Of a stretch of DNA of 37,184 nt, positions 16,727 to 24,798 are shown one piece after another. The notes beneath the pieces were generated by a model. That model saw nothing but the letters and a program-made list of their open reading frames with translations. It did not search any database and was not told the DNA's origin. Positions within the stretch are counted from its first letter, which is position 1. Every line of letters begins with the position of its first letter. The stretch is from assembly GCA_902544345.1 (NCBI GenBank), contig CACCBT010000005.1, positions 1 to 37,184 of the forward strand, in the 5' to 3' direction. The position numbers and the translations under genes were made by a program. Source of the stretch: an uncultured Pelagibacteraceae bacterium. GTDB lineage: Bacteria > Pseudomonadota > Alphaproteobacteria > Pelagibacterales > Pelagibacteraceae.

Positions 16727-18811
16727 ATGAATATACCAAAACTTAAGAAAATAAAGACTACGAAAAATTATCACGGGATTCCACTAGAAGATGACTATTC
16801 ATGGGTTGATCAGCCAAATATCCTTGAAGTTTTGAAGGATCCAAAAAAGTTGAATTCTGAGGTCAAAGATTACATAGAAGCTAACAACAAAATAACTGAA
16901 CACTACTTTGCAGATGTTAAGAATTTACAGAAAAATTTATTTAACGAAATTAAAGGAAAAATTAAATTAGATGATACTGGATTAAAATATAAAGATAAAA
17001 AATATTATTATTGGTCTAAAACAGAAGCGAGTAGTAATTACGGTAAGAGAATGAGGCAACTCATTGATGGTTCTAAACCTGAAGAAGTATTTTTTGATGG
17101 TGATTTGGAGAAGAAGAAATCTGGTTCTGAATATTTTGGGGTTGGAACTGTAAGTGCTTCTTATTGTGATAATTTTATTGCTTATTCTCTAGATTTAAAA
17201 GGATCAGAATATTACACAATTCATTTGAGAGATCTTAGAACAGGAAAAAATGAAAAAGATATAATTGAAAATACAAGTGGAAGCGTCACCTGGGCATTGG
17301 ATAATAAAAGTTTTTTTTATTCAAAATTGGATAAATATCATAGACCAAGACAAATATTCAAACATGTAATCGGAACTTCATCCGATCAAGATCAGATTAT
17401 TTTTGAGGAGAAAGATGAAACTTTTACTTGTGGCATAGGTATCACCTCCGATGAAAAATATTTTATAATTGGTACTTCTGATCACATCACAACTGAGGAA
17501 TATTTTTTTCCTACTGATACTAAAGAAATTAATCCTACCCTTTTTAAAAAAAGAAAAAATGATGTTCGTTATTCTATAGACTCTTGGCGAGGTTATTTTT
17601 ATGTTCATACCAATGAGGGAGCTAGAGATTATAAGGTACTCAGATGTAAGACTAATCAGATAGATAAATTAGAGGTTTTTATCCCCGCTAAAAAAGAAAC
17701 TGTTATCGGTGGGTTTGAATTTTTAGATGATTATATTCTTAGATCAGAGAAGTCTGATGCTATACCAAAACTTTTTGTAAGAAATATTAACACTAACAAA
17801 GAAGAAGAAATAAAAATTTCAGATGAGCCAATAGGTGTTCCTGGTATTTCTTTAATGCAAAGAGATACAAAAACTACAATGATAAGAGTTGGTTGGGAGA
17901 GTATGGCAACTCCAGGAAGAGTTTATGAGTATGATATCGTCACTAAAGAAAAAAAATTGGTTAAAGAAACAGAAATTCCATCTGGCCACGATCCTAGTAA
18001 ATATGTGGTGGAAAGAATTAAAGCTCGATCACATGATGGTCGTATGATTCCAATTAGTTTAGTAAGATTGAAAGACTCAAAACAAGATGGAAAATCAAAA
18101 GTATTACTCTACAGCTACGGAGCTTATAAACATTCGGTTAATTGTTCATTTAGTGCCTCAAGATTTTGTCTTGTAGATAGAGGAATTACTTTTGCGATAG
18201 CTCATATTAGAGGTGGAGGTGACCTTGGCGATAGTTGGCACACGGAAGGTAAAAAAAAATTAAAGAAAAATACTTTTCTAGATTATGTAGCATGTGCAAA
18301 TCATTTAATAGAGCAAAGATATACTTATAAAGGTGGACTTTGTTTTTACGGTGGATCAGCTGGAGGTCTTACAGGTGGAGCAGTAGCTAACTTGTCTCCA
18401 GATTTATTTTTTGGAATGCTTTTGTTAGTACCTTTCGTAGATACTATGACTACTATGTTAAATGACAAATTGCCTTTAACTCCAGGTGAATGGGAGATGT
18501 GGGGAAATCCAATAAAAAGTAAAGAGTATTTTGAATATATTCTATCTTACTCACCGTATAATAATATTAAGAAAAAAGATTACCCGCCGATGCTTATAAC
18601 TACATCTTTGTTTGACAATCGAGTTCTTTACTCCGAACCAGTTAAATATATTGCAAAGTTGAGAGATTTAAAAACTGATAATAATAATCAATTATTAAAA
18701 TGTAAAATGGAAGCAGCAGGTCATGGAGGAATGTCTGGCCGTGACAATGCGATCACAGAGTTAGCTGAAGAATATTCATTTATTTTAAAATCTGCAAAAA
18801 TTTTAAAATAA
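16727..18811 (+). CDS. ptrB: Prolyl oligopeptidase family (S9A), oligopeptidase B-like
   Basis: YSWVDQPN, LLYSYGAYKHS, FAIAHIRGGGDLGDSWHTEGK, CFYGGSAGGLTGGAVANLSPDLF (GGSAGG), VPFVDTMTTMLNDKLPLTPGEWEMWGNP. Confidence 0.95.
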   Translation: MNIPKLKKIKTTKNYHGIPLEDDYSWVDQPNILEVLKDPKKLNSEVKDYIEANNKITEHYFADVKNLQKNLFNEIKGKIKLDDTGLKYKDKKYYYWSKTEASSNYGKRMRQLIDGSKPEEVFFDGDLEKKKSGSEYFGVGTVSASYCDNFIAYSLDLKGSEYYTIHLRDLRTGKNEKDIIENTSGSVTWALDNKSFFYSKLDKYHRPRQIFKHVIGTSSDQDQIIFEEKDETFTCGIGITSDEKYFIIGTSDHITTEEYFFPTDTKEINPTLFKKRKNDVRYSIDSWRGYFYVHTNEGARDYKVLRCKTNQIDKLEVFIPAKKETVIGGFEFLDDYILRSEKSDAIPKLFVRNINTNKEEEIKISDEPIGVPGISLMQRDTKTTMIRVGWESMATPGRVYEYDIVTKEKKLVKETEIPSGHDPSKYVVERIKARSHDGRMIPISLVRLKDSKQDGKSKVLLYSYGAYKHSVNCSFSASRFCLVDRGITFAIAHIRGGGDLGDSWHTEGKKKLKKNTFLDYVACANHLIEQRYTYKGGLCFYGGSAGGLTGGAVANLSPDLFFGMLLLVPFVDTMTTMLNDKLPLTPGEWEMWGNPIKSKEYFEYILSYSPYNNIKKKDYPPMLITTSLFDNRVLYSEPVKYIAKLRDLKTDNNNQLLKCKMEAAGHGGMSGRDNAITELAEEYSFILKSAKILK

Positions 18812-18815
18812 AAAT

Positions 18816-18843
18816 CTTGAAAAAATAAATATAATTCCCACAT
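18816..18843 (+). promoter_or_regulatory. Putative sigma32 (RpoH) promoter
   Basis: CTTGAAA (18816-18822), 14 nt, CCCACAT (18837-18843); close to the heat-shock consensus CTTGAAA-N-CCCATNT. Confidence 0.75.
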
Positions 18844-18850
18844 ACATTAT

Positions 18851-18897
18851 GTCGGTTGCCAAACGGGACTGACGTAAAACCTTGCTAACAAAGGAGG
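18851..18897 (+). promoter_or_regulatory. ROSE-type RNA thermometer in hsp20 5' UTR
   Basis: 5' stem GTCGGT(18851-18856)/ACTGAC(18868-18873, one G-U). 3' hairpin CCTTGCT(18880-18886)-AACAA-or-similar loop-AGGAGG(18892-18897) masks the SD and carries the ROSE UYGCU (TTGCT) motif. Confidence 0.75.
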
Positions 18898-18901
18898 ATA
18901 T

Positions 18902-19342
18902 ATGACAAGTAAGGATCTATCGATCTTTAATTCACTTAGACCTTTTAGCGTAGGCTTCGATGATATGTTCGATCAGTTTGAGTCTATGTTAGGGAATGGT
19001 AGAGTAGTTCAAAATAATTACCCGCCATACAACATCCGAAAAGCAGGCAAAGATAAGTATGCTATTGAAGTAGCAGTTGCTGGCTTTAATAAAAATGATG
19101 TTGAAGTTGAATATGAAGATAATCTTTTAACTGTGAAGACAAAAGACGTTAAAAGAACTGAAGAAAAAGATGGCGATGAAGTTATTCATCGAGGAATATC
19201 GCAAAGATCTTTTGCTAGATCGTTCACAATTGCAGATGATGTAAAAGTGAATGGTGCTGAGCTAAAAGATGGTTTGCTAACTATTTCTTGTGAAAAAATC
19301 ATCCCCGAAATAAAGAAAAAAAGACTTATTGATATAAAATAA
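18902..19342 (+). CDS. ibpA: Small heat-shock protein Hsp20 (IbpA-like)
   Basis: SVGFDDMFDQFE, YPPYNIRKAGKDKYAIEVAVAGFNKNDVEVEYEDNLLTVKT, HRGISQRSFARSFTIADDVKVNGAELKDGLLTI. Confidence 0.95.
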   Translation: MTSKDLSIFNSLRPFSVGFDDMFDQFESMLGNGRVVQNNYPPYNIRKAGKDKYAIEVAVAGFNKNDVEVEYEDNLLTVKTKDVKRTEEKDGDEVIHRGISQRSFARSFTIADDVKVNGAELKDGLLTISCEKIIPEIKKKRLIDIK

Positions 19343-19349
19343 GTTTACC

Positions 19350-19378
19350 TTACTTGCGGAGTTTTACTCCGCAGGTAA
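19350..19378. terminator. Bidirectional hairpin terminator between convergent genes
   Basis: TTACTTGCGGAG(19350-19361)-TTTTA-CTCCGCAGGTAA(19367-19378): 12 pairs with one G-U. Confidence 0.75.
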
Positions 19379-19684
19379 TTAAAAGCAGTTTTTACTACTA
19401 AAACCAACTACAATATTCCTTGGATTTACCTCAAACTTACGCTCACACTTAATCTTGTATTTTTCAGTTATATAAACGTAGTTCCTATTTCTAGTTTTTA
19501 AAAACTCAACTTTATCTGGCTGACCATAAAAACTTTTGAGATCTTCCTCAGGTTTATTCAACCATTTACTTAATTTTTGTTTTTCTTTTTCTGTTGTATC
19601 CTCAATTTTTTTTGAAACTGTTTTACAACCGCCTAAAGAAATTATTAATAATGTGTATAAAATTGCAAAAAATAATTTTTTCAT
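19379..19684 (-). CDS. Putative small lipoprotein (101 aa)
   Basis: MKKLFFAILYTLLIISLGGCKTVSK: signal peptide with lipobox LGGC; SFYGQPDKVEFLKTRNRNYVYI resembles a SmpA/OmlA-like pattern. Confidence 0.75.
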   Translation of the reverse strand: MKKLFFAILYTLLIISLGGCKTVSKKIEDTTEKEKQKLSKWLNKPEEDLKSFYGQPDKVEFLKTRNRNYVYITEKYKIKCERKFEVNPRNIVVGFSSKNCF

Positions 19685-19720
19685 CCTAAGCCTTATTTTA
19701 TAACGAAAAGTTATAAACAG

Positions 19721-19786
19721 ATATATTTACTATTGGTTGAATCTTAGCAGCTATGCCTGATTTATTTAAGATTTTGGTAAATATAT
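19721..19786 (+). promoter_or_regulatory. Candidate structured leader upstream of NCS2 permease
   Basis: P1 ATATATTTAC(19721-19730)/GTAAATATAT(19777-19786), P2 AATCTTA(19740-19746)/TAAGATT(19767-19773), asymmetric internal loop, 20-nt apical region. Confidence 0.45.
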
Positions 19787-19819
19787 AGAGTAATAAACTT
19801 TGAACGGAGGTTTAATTTT

Positions 19820-21130
19820 ATGATGGATAAATATTTTGAATATAGAAAACATAAGACAAATTTTAAAACAGAGGTAATCGCCGGAGTAACGACTTTTCTT
19901 ACAATGGCTTACATAATGTTTTTAAATCCTTTTATCTTATCTGGTGAATTTGCTGGAACAGAAAAAGGTTTTTTTGATTTTGGTGCAGTTTTCACTGCAA
20001 CAATTTTAGCAACAGCAGTTGCTTGTTTTATAATGGCGTTCCATGGACGTACGTGGCCAATAGGTCTGGCGCCTGGAATGGGTATTAACGCTTTTGTTGC
20101 TTATGGAGTAGTAGCAGGAATGGGTTATACACCTCAAGCAGCATTAGGTGCAGTTTTAGTTGCTGGAGTAATCTTCTTAGCAATTTCATTAACTCCTTTA
20201 AGAGCTTGGTTAATCAACTCGATACCCAAAAGTTTAAAACTTGGAATAGGAGCAGGAATAGGATTGTTTTTAGCAATTATTGGTCTTGAGATTATGGGAG
20301 TAGTAGGAGATCATCCTGTTACACTTGTAACTCTCGGTGATATTAAAAATCCTCTAGTCCTTCTAGGATGTTTGGCTTTTGTTTTTATGATTGTGTTAGA
20401 AAAAATGAAAATAAGAGGAAATATTATAATAGGAATTCTGCTATTTAGTATTATTGCTTGGGCTACAGGTCTGGCAAAGTTTAACGGAGTAGTTGGATCT
20501 ATTCCTCCAATGACCTACCTGTTTGAGTTTGATCTCAAAGCTGCCCTCACAGCGGGTATGGCTTCAATAGTCTTTACTTTATTGTTTATCGACTTTTTTG
20601 ATACAGCAGGTACGTTAACATCTGTTGCTAACGTAGCAGGCAAAGTAGATAAAAAAGGCAAAGTGCAAGATATAAACAAAGCTATGCTATCTGATAGTGT
20701 TGGAACAGTTGCAGGTGCCGTGATGGGTACAACAACAGTTACAAGTTATGTTGAGTCAGGTGCTGGTGTGAAAGCAGGTGGAAGAACAGGAATGACTTCG
20801 TTGGTTATTGGAGTTCTGTTTTTAGCTTGTTTGTTTTTTTCACCTTTAGCTACAAGTCTTCCGAAAGAAATAGATGGAGCAGCATTATTATACGTAGCGA
20901 TTTTGTTTGTTAGAAACATTACAGATATTGAGTGGAATGATATAGCTGAGTCTGGACCAGCAGTTGTGGCTATGATAACTATGCCTTTAACATACAGTAT
21001 TAGTAATGGAATCGCTCTTGCATTCATCTCTTATGCATTAATTCAAATCTTTACTGGTAAATTTGGAAAAACTTCGCCGGCTATTTGGGTAATCGCAGTA
21101 TTCAGCGTAGTAAGTTTTTACGTAGCTTAA
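19820..21130 (+). CDS. NCS2 family nucleobase permease (AzgA-like, guanine/hypoxanthine)
   Basis: TEVIAGVTTFLTMAYIMFLNPFIL, PGMGINAFVAYGVV, FDTAGTLTSVA, SYVESGAGVKAGGRTGMTSLVIG. Confidence 0.95.
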   Translation: MMDKYFEYRKHKTNFKTEVIAGVTTFLTMAYIMFLNPFILSGEFAGTEKGFFDFGAVFTATILATAVACFIMAFHGRTWPIGLAPGMGINAFVAYGVVAGMGYTPQAALGAVLVAGVIFLAISLTPLRAWLINSIPKSLKLGIGAGIGLFLAIIGLEIMGVVGDHPVTLVTLGDIKNPLVLLGCLAFVFMIVLEKMKIRGNIIIGILLFSIIAWATGLAKFNGVVGSIPPMTYLFEFDLKAALTAGMASIVFTLLFIDFFDTAGTLTSVANVAGKVDKKGKVQDINKAMLSDSVGTVAGAVMGTTTVTSYVESGAGVKAGGRTGMTSLVIGVLFLACLFFSPLATSLPKEIDGAALLYVAILFVRNITDIEWNDIAESGPAVVAMITMPLTYSISNGIALAFISYALIQIFTGKFGKTSPAIWVIAVFSVVSFYVA

Positions 21131-21136
21131 AAGTTT

Positions 21137-21158
21137 AGGGCCGGATAACTCTGGCCCT
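21137..21158. terminator. Bidirectional hairpin terminator between convergent genes
   Basis: AGGGCCGGA(21137-21145)-TAAC-TCTGGCCCT(21150-21158), 9 pairs with one G-U. Confidence 0.7.
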
Positions 21159-21685
21159 TAATTCTTCTGATGTTTCTCTATTAAGTCCTCAACCTTAATC
21201 TCTTCATAATGCTCAAACGGTTGGACAATCCAGGGATTGCTGTCTAATCTTTGTGCGCAAAAATCAGGTTCAAAAGTAGAGTCTTTTTTCTTCCATAAGA
21301 CAGCTGTTTTAATTTCTTTTATTTTCCCTTTCAAAGGTGGATATTTTTTTAACCAATCGATACTTTTGTTTAAAGTAATTCCAGTATCAGATAAATCATC
21401 ACATAATAGAATATTTCCACTCATTTCTTGAACAGTTGAACTCATTTCTCTTGAAAAAACTAAATCTCCTTGTTGATCTTCCACGCCCTCACCAGAATAG
21501 GACTCTACTGCTAAATAAGCACATTTTAGTTTAAACACACGACTTAATACATCAATGATCGGAGCGCCGCCCCTCATAATTCCGATGAGTAAATTTGGCT
21601 TGAAGCCACTTTTATGAATTTGTATGGCTAGTTTCTCTACGATTTGATTGTACTCTTTCCAATCAATGATAAGTTTATCTGCCAT
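21158..21685 (-). CDS. Purine phosphoribosyltransferase (xanthine/guanine type)
   Basis: LLIGIMRGGAPIIDVLSRVF, NILLCDDLSDTGITLNKSIDWL (PRPP-binding loop), AVLWKKKDS. Confidence 0.85.
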   Translation of the reverse strand: MADKLIIDWKEYNQIVEKLAIQIHKSGFKPNLLIGIMRGGAPIIDVLSRVFKLKCAYLAVESYSGEGVEDQQGDLVFSREMSSTVQEMSGNILLCDDLSDTGITLNKSIDWLKKYPPLKGKIKEIKTAVLWKKKDSTFEPDFCAQRLDSNPWIVQPFEHYEEIKVEDLIEKHQKN

Positions 21686-21718
21686 GAAGAAAGCTAATTT
21701 ATTTTAAAGGAGTTGTAA

Positions 21719-22006
21719 ATGAAAGGATATGTTGTGTGTGTTTATAAAAATATAAATAACGAAGAAAAGTTGAGGGAATATGCAGTCAAAGCTAGAGCAG
21801 CAGTTGAAAAATATAAAGGTAAATTTTTAATAAGGGGTGGTAGATCCACATCTAATGAAGGGGATAAATCTCCAAGAACAGTTATAATTGAGTTCCCGTC
21901 CTATGATGAGGCGAATAACTTTTATAACTCAAAAGAATATCAAGCTGCGCATTCGATTCTTAAGGGTTTTGCAGACCGACAACACCAAACAGTTGAAGGA
22001 ACTTAA
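21719..22006 (+). CDS. DUF1330 family protein
   Basis: MKGYVVCVYKNINNEEKLREYAVKARAAVEKYKGKFLIRGG...VIIEFPSYDEANNFYNSKEYQAA. Confidence 0.88.
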   Translation: MKGYVVCVYKNINNEEKLREYAVKARAAVEKYKGKFLIRGGRSTSNEGDKSPRTVIIEFPSYDEANNFYNSKEYQAAHSILKGFADRQHQTVEGT

Positions 22007-22626
22007 TACTGAATTGGTTCATCATCAATACTACGCCAAAGGTACCATGTGGCAACTGAACAATAGGGAGTAAATTTTTTATAAAGTTTATTCAAAAAAC
22101 TTTTAGGAGGATAATATTTCTTTTTATAATTATTGGAAATTGCTCTTAAAAGACCGATATCCTGCAACGGCCATATATTTGATCGATTATATGTGAATAA
22201 TAATATCATTTCAGCACTCCACCTTCCGATCTGTCTGAGATTTGACAAATAAATTATAGCATCTTCATCACTCATTTTATTAATCAATTTTGGATCAAAT
22301 TCTTTTTTAACAAATTTAATTGACAGTTCTTTTATACCCAAAGCTTTTTGTCTACTTAAACCACATGATTTCAGTTGAGATAAAGACAACTTAGATACAT
22401 TAATAGGATTAATTTTTTTGGATTTCATCTGAAACTTTTTGAATACTGAATTTGCTGCCGAAACACTTATTTGTTGACCAACTATACTTTTGCAAAGAGA
22501 ATAAAAGATATCTTTTCTAGTTGTTAAGAACTTATCATCATATTTTAGTATGAGATTTCTTAAAACCTTATCTTTTCTTGATAAAATCTTAATAGCTTTT
22601 AACCAATAACTTGGATAATTTCTCAC
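22003..22626 (-). CDS. alkA: DNA-3-methyladenine glycosylase II family (HhH-GPD)
   Basis: SIVGQQISVSAANSVFKKF, LRQIGRWSAEMILLF, WPLQDIGLLRAI. Start is GTG (22624-22626), overlapping the upstream TGA as GTGA. Confidence 0.88.
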   Translation of the reverse strand: MRNYPSYWLKAIKILSRKDKVLRNLILKYDDKFLTTRKDIFYSLCKSIVGQQISVSAANSVFKKFQMKSKKINPINVSKLSLSQLKSCGLSRQKALGIKELSIKFVKKEFDPKLINKMSDEDAIIYLSNLRQIGRWSAEMILLFTYNRSNIWPLQDIGLLRAISNNYKKKYYPPKSFLNKLYKKFTPYCSVATWYLWRSIDDEPIQY

Positions 22627-23501
22627 GGTCTAGAACTTACTACCTTCTTTTTAAGTTCAGACTCTCTCATAAAAATAATCACAGAACTTATAATTATTAA
22701 TCCAGCACCAACTAGTGTTAAAAGTTTTGGTATTTCACTCCATATAAAATAACCTAATAAAATCGCGAAAACTAAATTTAAATATTTAGTTGGAGTTACT
22801 AGTGAAGCTTCGGCATACCTTAATGAAACAGTTAAAAGTATATTAGCCACTGAGCCAACAAGTCCTGTAAAAATTAAAAGAAATAATTCAAATTTATTCG
22901 GCATTACCCATCCAAATGGTAAAGTTAATAATCCCACGATCATACTTAAAAGTGAGAAATACAGTGCTATTCTATAATTTGGCTCTGTTGAAGAAAGACT
23001 TCTTATGCTTAAAGCAACACAAGCAAAAAAAATACAAAAAATTATTGGAAAAATATAATATATATTTAATTCTTCATAAGCAGGTTTTACAATAAGCAGC
23101 ATTCCAAAAAACCCAATTAAAACTGCAAGCCATCTTCTAATTCCAACTTTTTCTGATAAAAAAAATATTGATCCTAACGTAACGAAAATAGGGCCGCCAA
23201 AAGTTAAGCTTACAACATCAGCTAAAGGTATTTCTCTAAGTGCTATAAATAAAGCAATTATTGCTAACGTACCTGTAATTGCTCTAAAGGCATGTAACTT
23301 GGGTCTACTTGTTTTATAAAAAGTTTTAAATTCACCTCGAGGAACAAGCATCAAAATTGGTATCAAGCCAAAAAAGAACCTTGAAAACAAAACTTGACCT
23401 ACAGGAAACATATCTAACCATTTTACACTTGCATCCATCATCGCAAAACATGCGACTGATGCAATACCGTACAATACGCCTAATTGATTTCGTGTAAACA
23501 A
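22623..23501 (-). CDS. DMT/EamA family transporter
   Basis: Ten hydrophobic segments, GIASVACFAMMDASVKWL, two EamA repeats, YAEASLVTPTKYLNLVFAILLGYFIWSE. Confidence 0.92.
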   Translation of the reverse strand: MFTRNQLGVLYGIASVACFAMMDASVKWLDMFPVGQVLFSRFFFGLIPILMLVPRGEFKTFYKTSRPKLHAFRAITGTLAIIALFIALREIPLADVVSLTFGGPIFVTLGSIFFLSEKVGIRRWLAVLIGFFGMLLIVKPAYEELNIYYIFPIIFCIFFACVALSIRSLSSTEPNYRIALYFSLLSMIVGLLTLPFGWVMPNKFELFLLIFTGLVGSVANILLTVSLRYAEASLVTPTKYLNLVFAILLGYFIWSEIPKLLTLVGAGLIIISSVIIFMRESELKKKVVSSRP

Positions 23502-23521
23502 TTTAATATCCTCATTATCTG

Positions 23522-23527
23522 TATAAT
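23522..23527 (+). promoter_or_regulatory. Candidate -10 box for the msrA operon
   Basis: TATAAT with 6 nt to ATG 23534; no clear -35 motif. Confidence 0.4.
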
Positions 23528-23533
23528 TAACTT

Positions 23534-23980
23534 ATGAAGAAATGTACACTCGGACTAGGGTGCTTCTGGGGCCCTGAGGAAAACTTTAAAAACAAACCAG
23601 GTATTATTGATACTGAGGTAGGCTATGCTGGTGGGCACAATCCTATCGTATCCTATGAAGAAGTTTGCAAGGGAAGTACTGGTCATGCTGAGGTTGTAAG
23701 ATTAACTTTTGACGAGAAAATAATTTCCTTCAAAAAAATTTTGGATTTGTTTTTCAAGATGCACGATCCTACTCAAAAAGATATGCAATTTCCTGATATT
23801 GGAACACAGTATCGAAGTGAAATTTTTTATGAAGATGAAGATCAAAAAAAAGAAGCTAAAGAAGTTCTAGAAATTTTAAATAAAGAGCTTAATGGAAAAA
23901 TTCAAACAAATATTTCTCAACTTAAAAATTATTGTAAAGCAGAAGAATATCATCAAAGATACTTTGAAAAGAATAGATAA
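23534..23980 (+). CDS. msrA: Peptide-methionine (S)-S-oxide reductase
   Basis: LGLGCFWGPEENF, VGYAGGHNPIVSYEEVCKGSTGHAEVV, DPTQKDMQFPDIGTQYRSEIFY. Confidence 0.97.
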   Translation: MKKCTLGLGCFWGPEENFKNKPGIIDTEVGYAGGHNPIVSYEEVCKGSTGHAEVVRLTFDEKIISFKKILDLFFKMHDPTQKDMQFPDIGTQYRSEIFYEDEDQKKEAKEVLEILNKELNGKIQTNISQLKNYCKAEEYHQRYFEKNR

Positions 23981-24798
23981 TGAAACAACTTGTTACTACG
24001 GAATGGTTGGAAAAAAATATTGATCAAGTAAAAGTACTAGATGCTACCTGGTGTTTGCCTAATTCAAATAGAAATGCTGAAGAAGAATTTAATTTGCATC
24101 ATATAAAAAATTCAATTTTTTTTGATATTGACAAAAATTCAGATCAAAATACTTCTTTACCACATATGCTGCCATCAATACAAAAATGGGAAGAAATTGT
24201 TTCCAATCTAGGTTTGAAAAACTCTGACCATATAATTATTTATGACAATTCTAATGTCTACAGCTCATGTAGAGTTTGGTACTCTTTTATTTACTTTGGT
24301 CATGATACCAATCTTGTTTCAGTATTAGATGGAGACTTTAAAAAGTGGTTAAAAGAAAAAAGGCCAACTTCAAAAGAGGTAGCAAAAATTTCTAGGACAA
24401 ACTATATAGCTAAAGAGGATAAATCTATTGTTATAAATAAAAAACAAGTCGAAGATAATATAATAAGAAAAAAATTTCAGCTAATAGACGCTAGAAGTAA
24501 ACAAAGATTTTTAGGTCTGCAGCCAGAACCAAGACAAGGGCTGAGAAGTGGTCATGTTCAGGGTTCTAAGAATTTGCCTTTCCAATTGCTATTAAACGAC
24601 GATCGTACTTTTAAAAAAAGAAATGAATTGATCAATATTTTTAACAAAAATGAAATAGACAATGATAAAGATATAGCTTTTACATGTGGTTCTGGTGTTA
24701 CTGCATGTATTTTAGGACTAGCTAATTCTATCATAAGTGGTAAAAAACCAACTATCTATGACGGCTCATGGTCAGAGTACGGACTAGAGAAAAAATGA
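23980..24798 (+). CDS. sseA: Sulfurtransferase (two rhodanese domains; 3-mercaptopyruvate sulfurtransferase-like)
   Basis: VLDATWCLPNSNRNAEEEFNLHHIKNSIFFDID, LIDARSKQRFLG, FTCGSGVTACILGLA. Confidence 0.93.
   Translation: MKQLVTTEWLEKNIDQVKVLDATWCLPNSNRNAEEEFNLHHIKNSIFFDIDKNSDQNTSLPHMLPSIQKWEEIVSNLGLKNSDHIIIYDNSNVYSSCRVWYSFIYFGHDTNLVSVLDGDFKKWLKEKRPTSKEVAKISRTNYIAKEDKSIVINKKQVEDNIIRKKFQLIDARSKQRFLGLQPEPRQGLRSGHVQGSKNLPFQLLLNDDRTFKKRNELINIFNKNEIDNDKDIAFTCGSGVTACILGLANSIISGKKPTIYDGSWSEYGLEKK

Noticed and set aside
17378-17608. Minus ORF 17378..17608
   Set aside because: Antisense to the prolyl oligopeptidase.
19685-19819. Classical purine riboswitch upstream of the purine permease
   Set aside because: I could not find the three-way-junction core or conserved loop-loop motifs; reported only as an unclassified structured leader.
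20746-21027. Minus ORF 20746..21027
   Set aside because: Antisense to the NCS2 permease.
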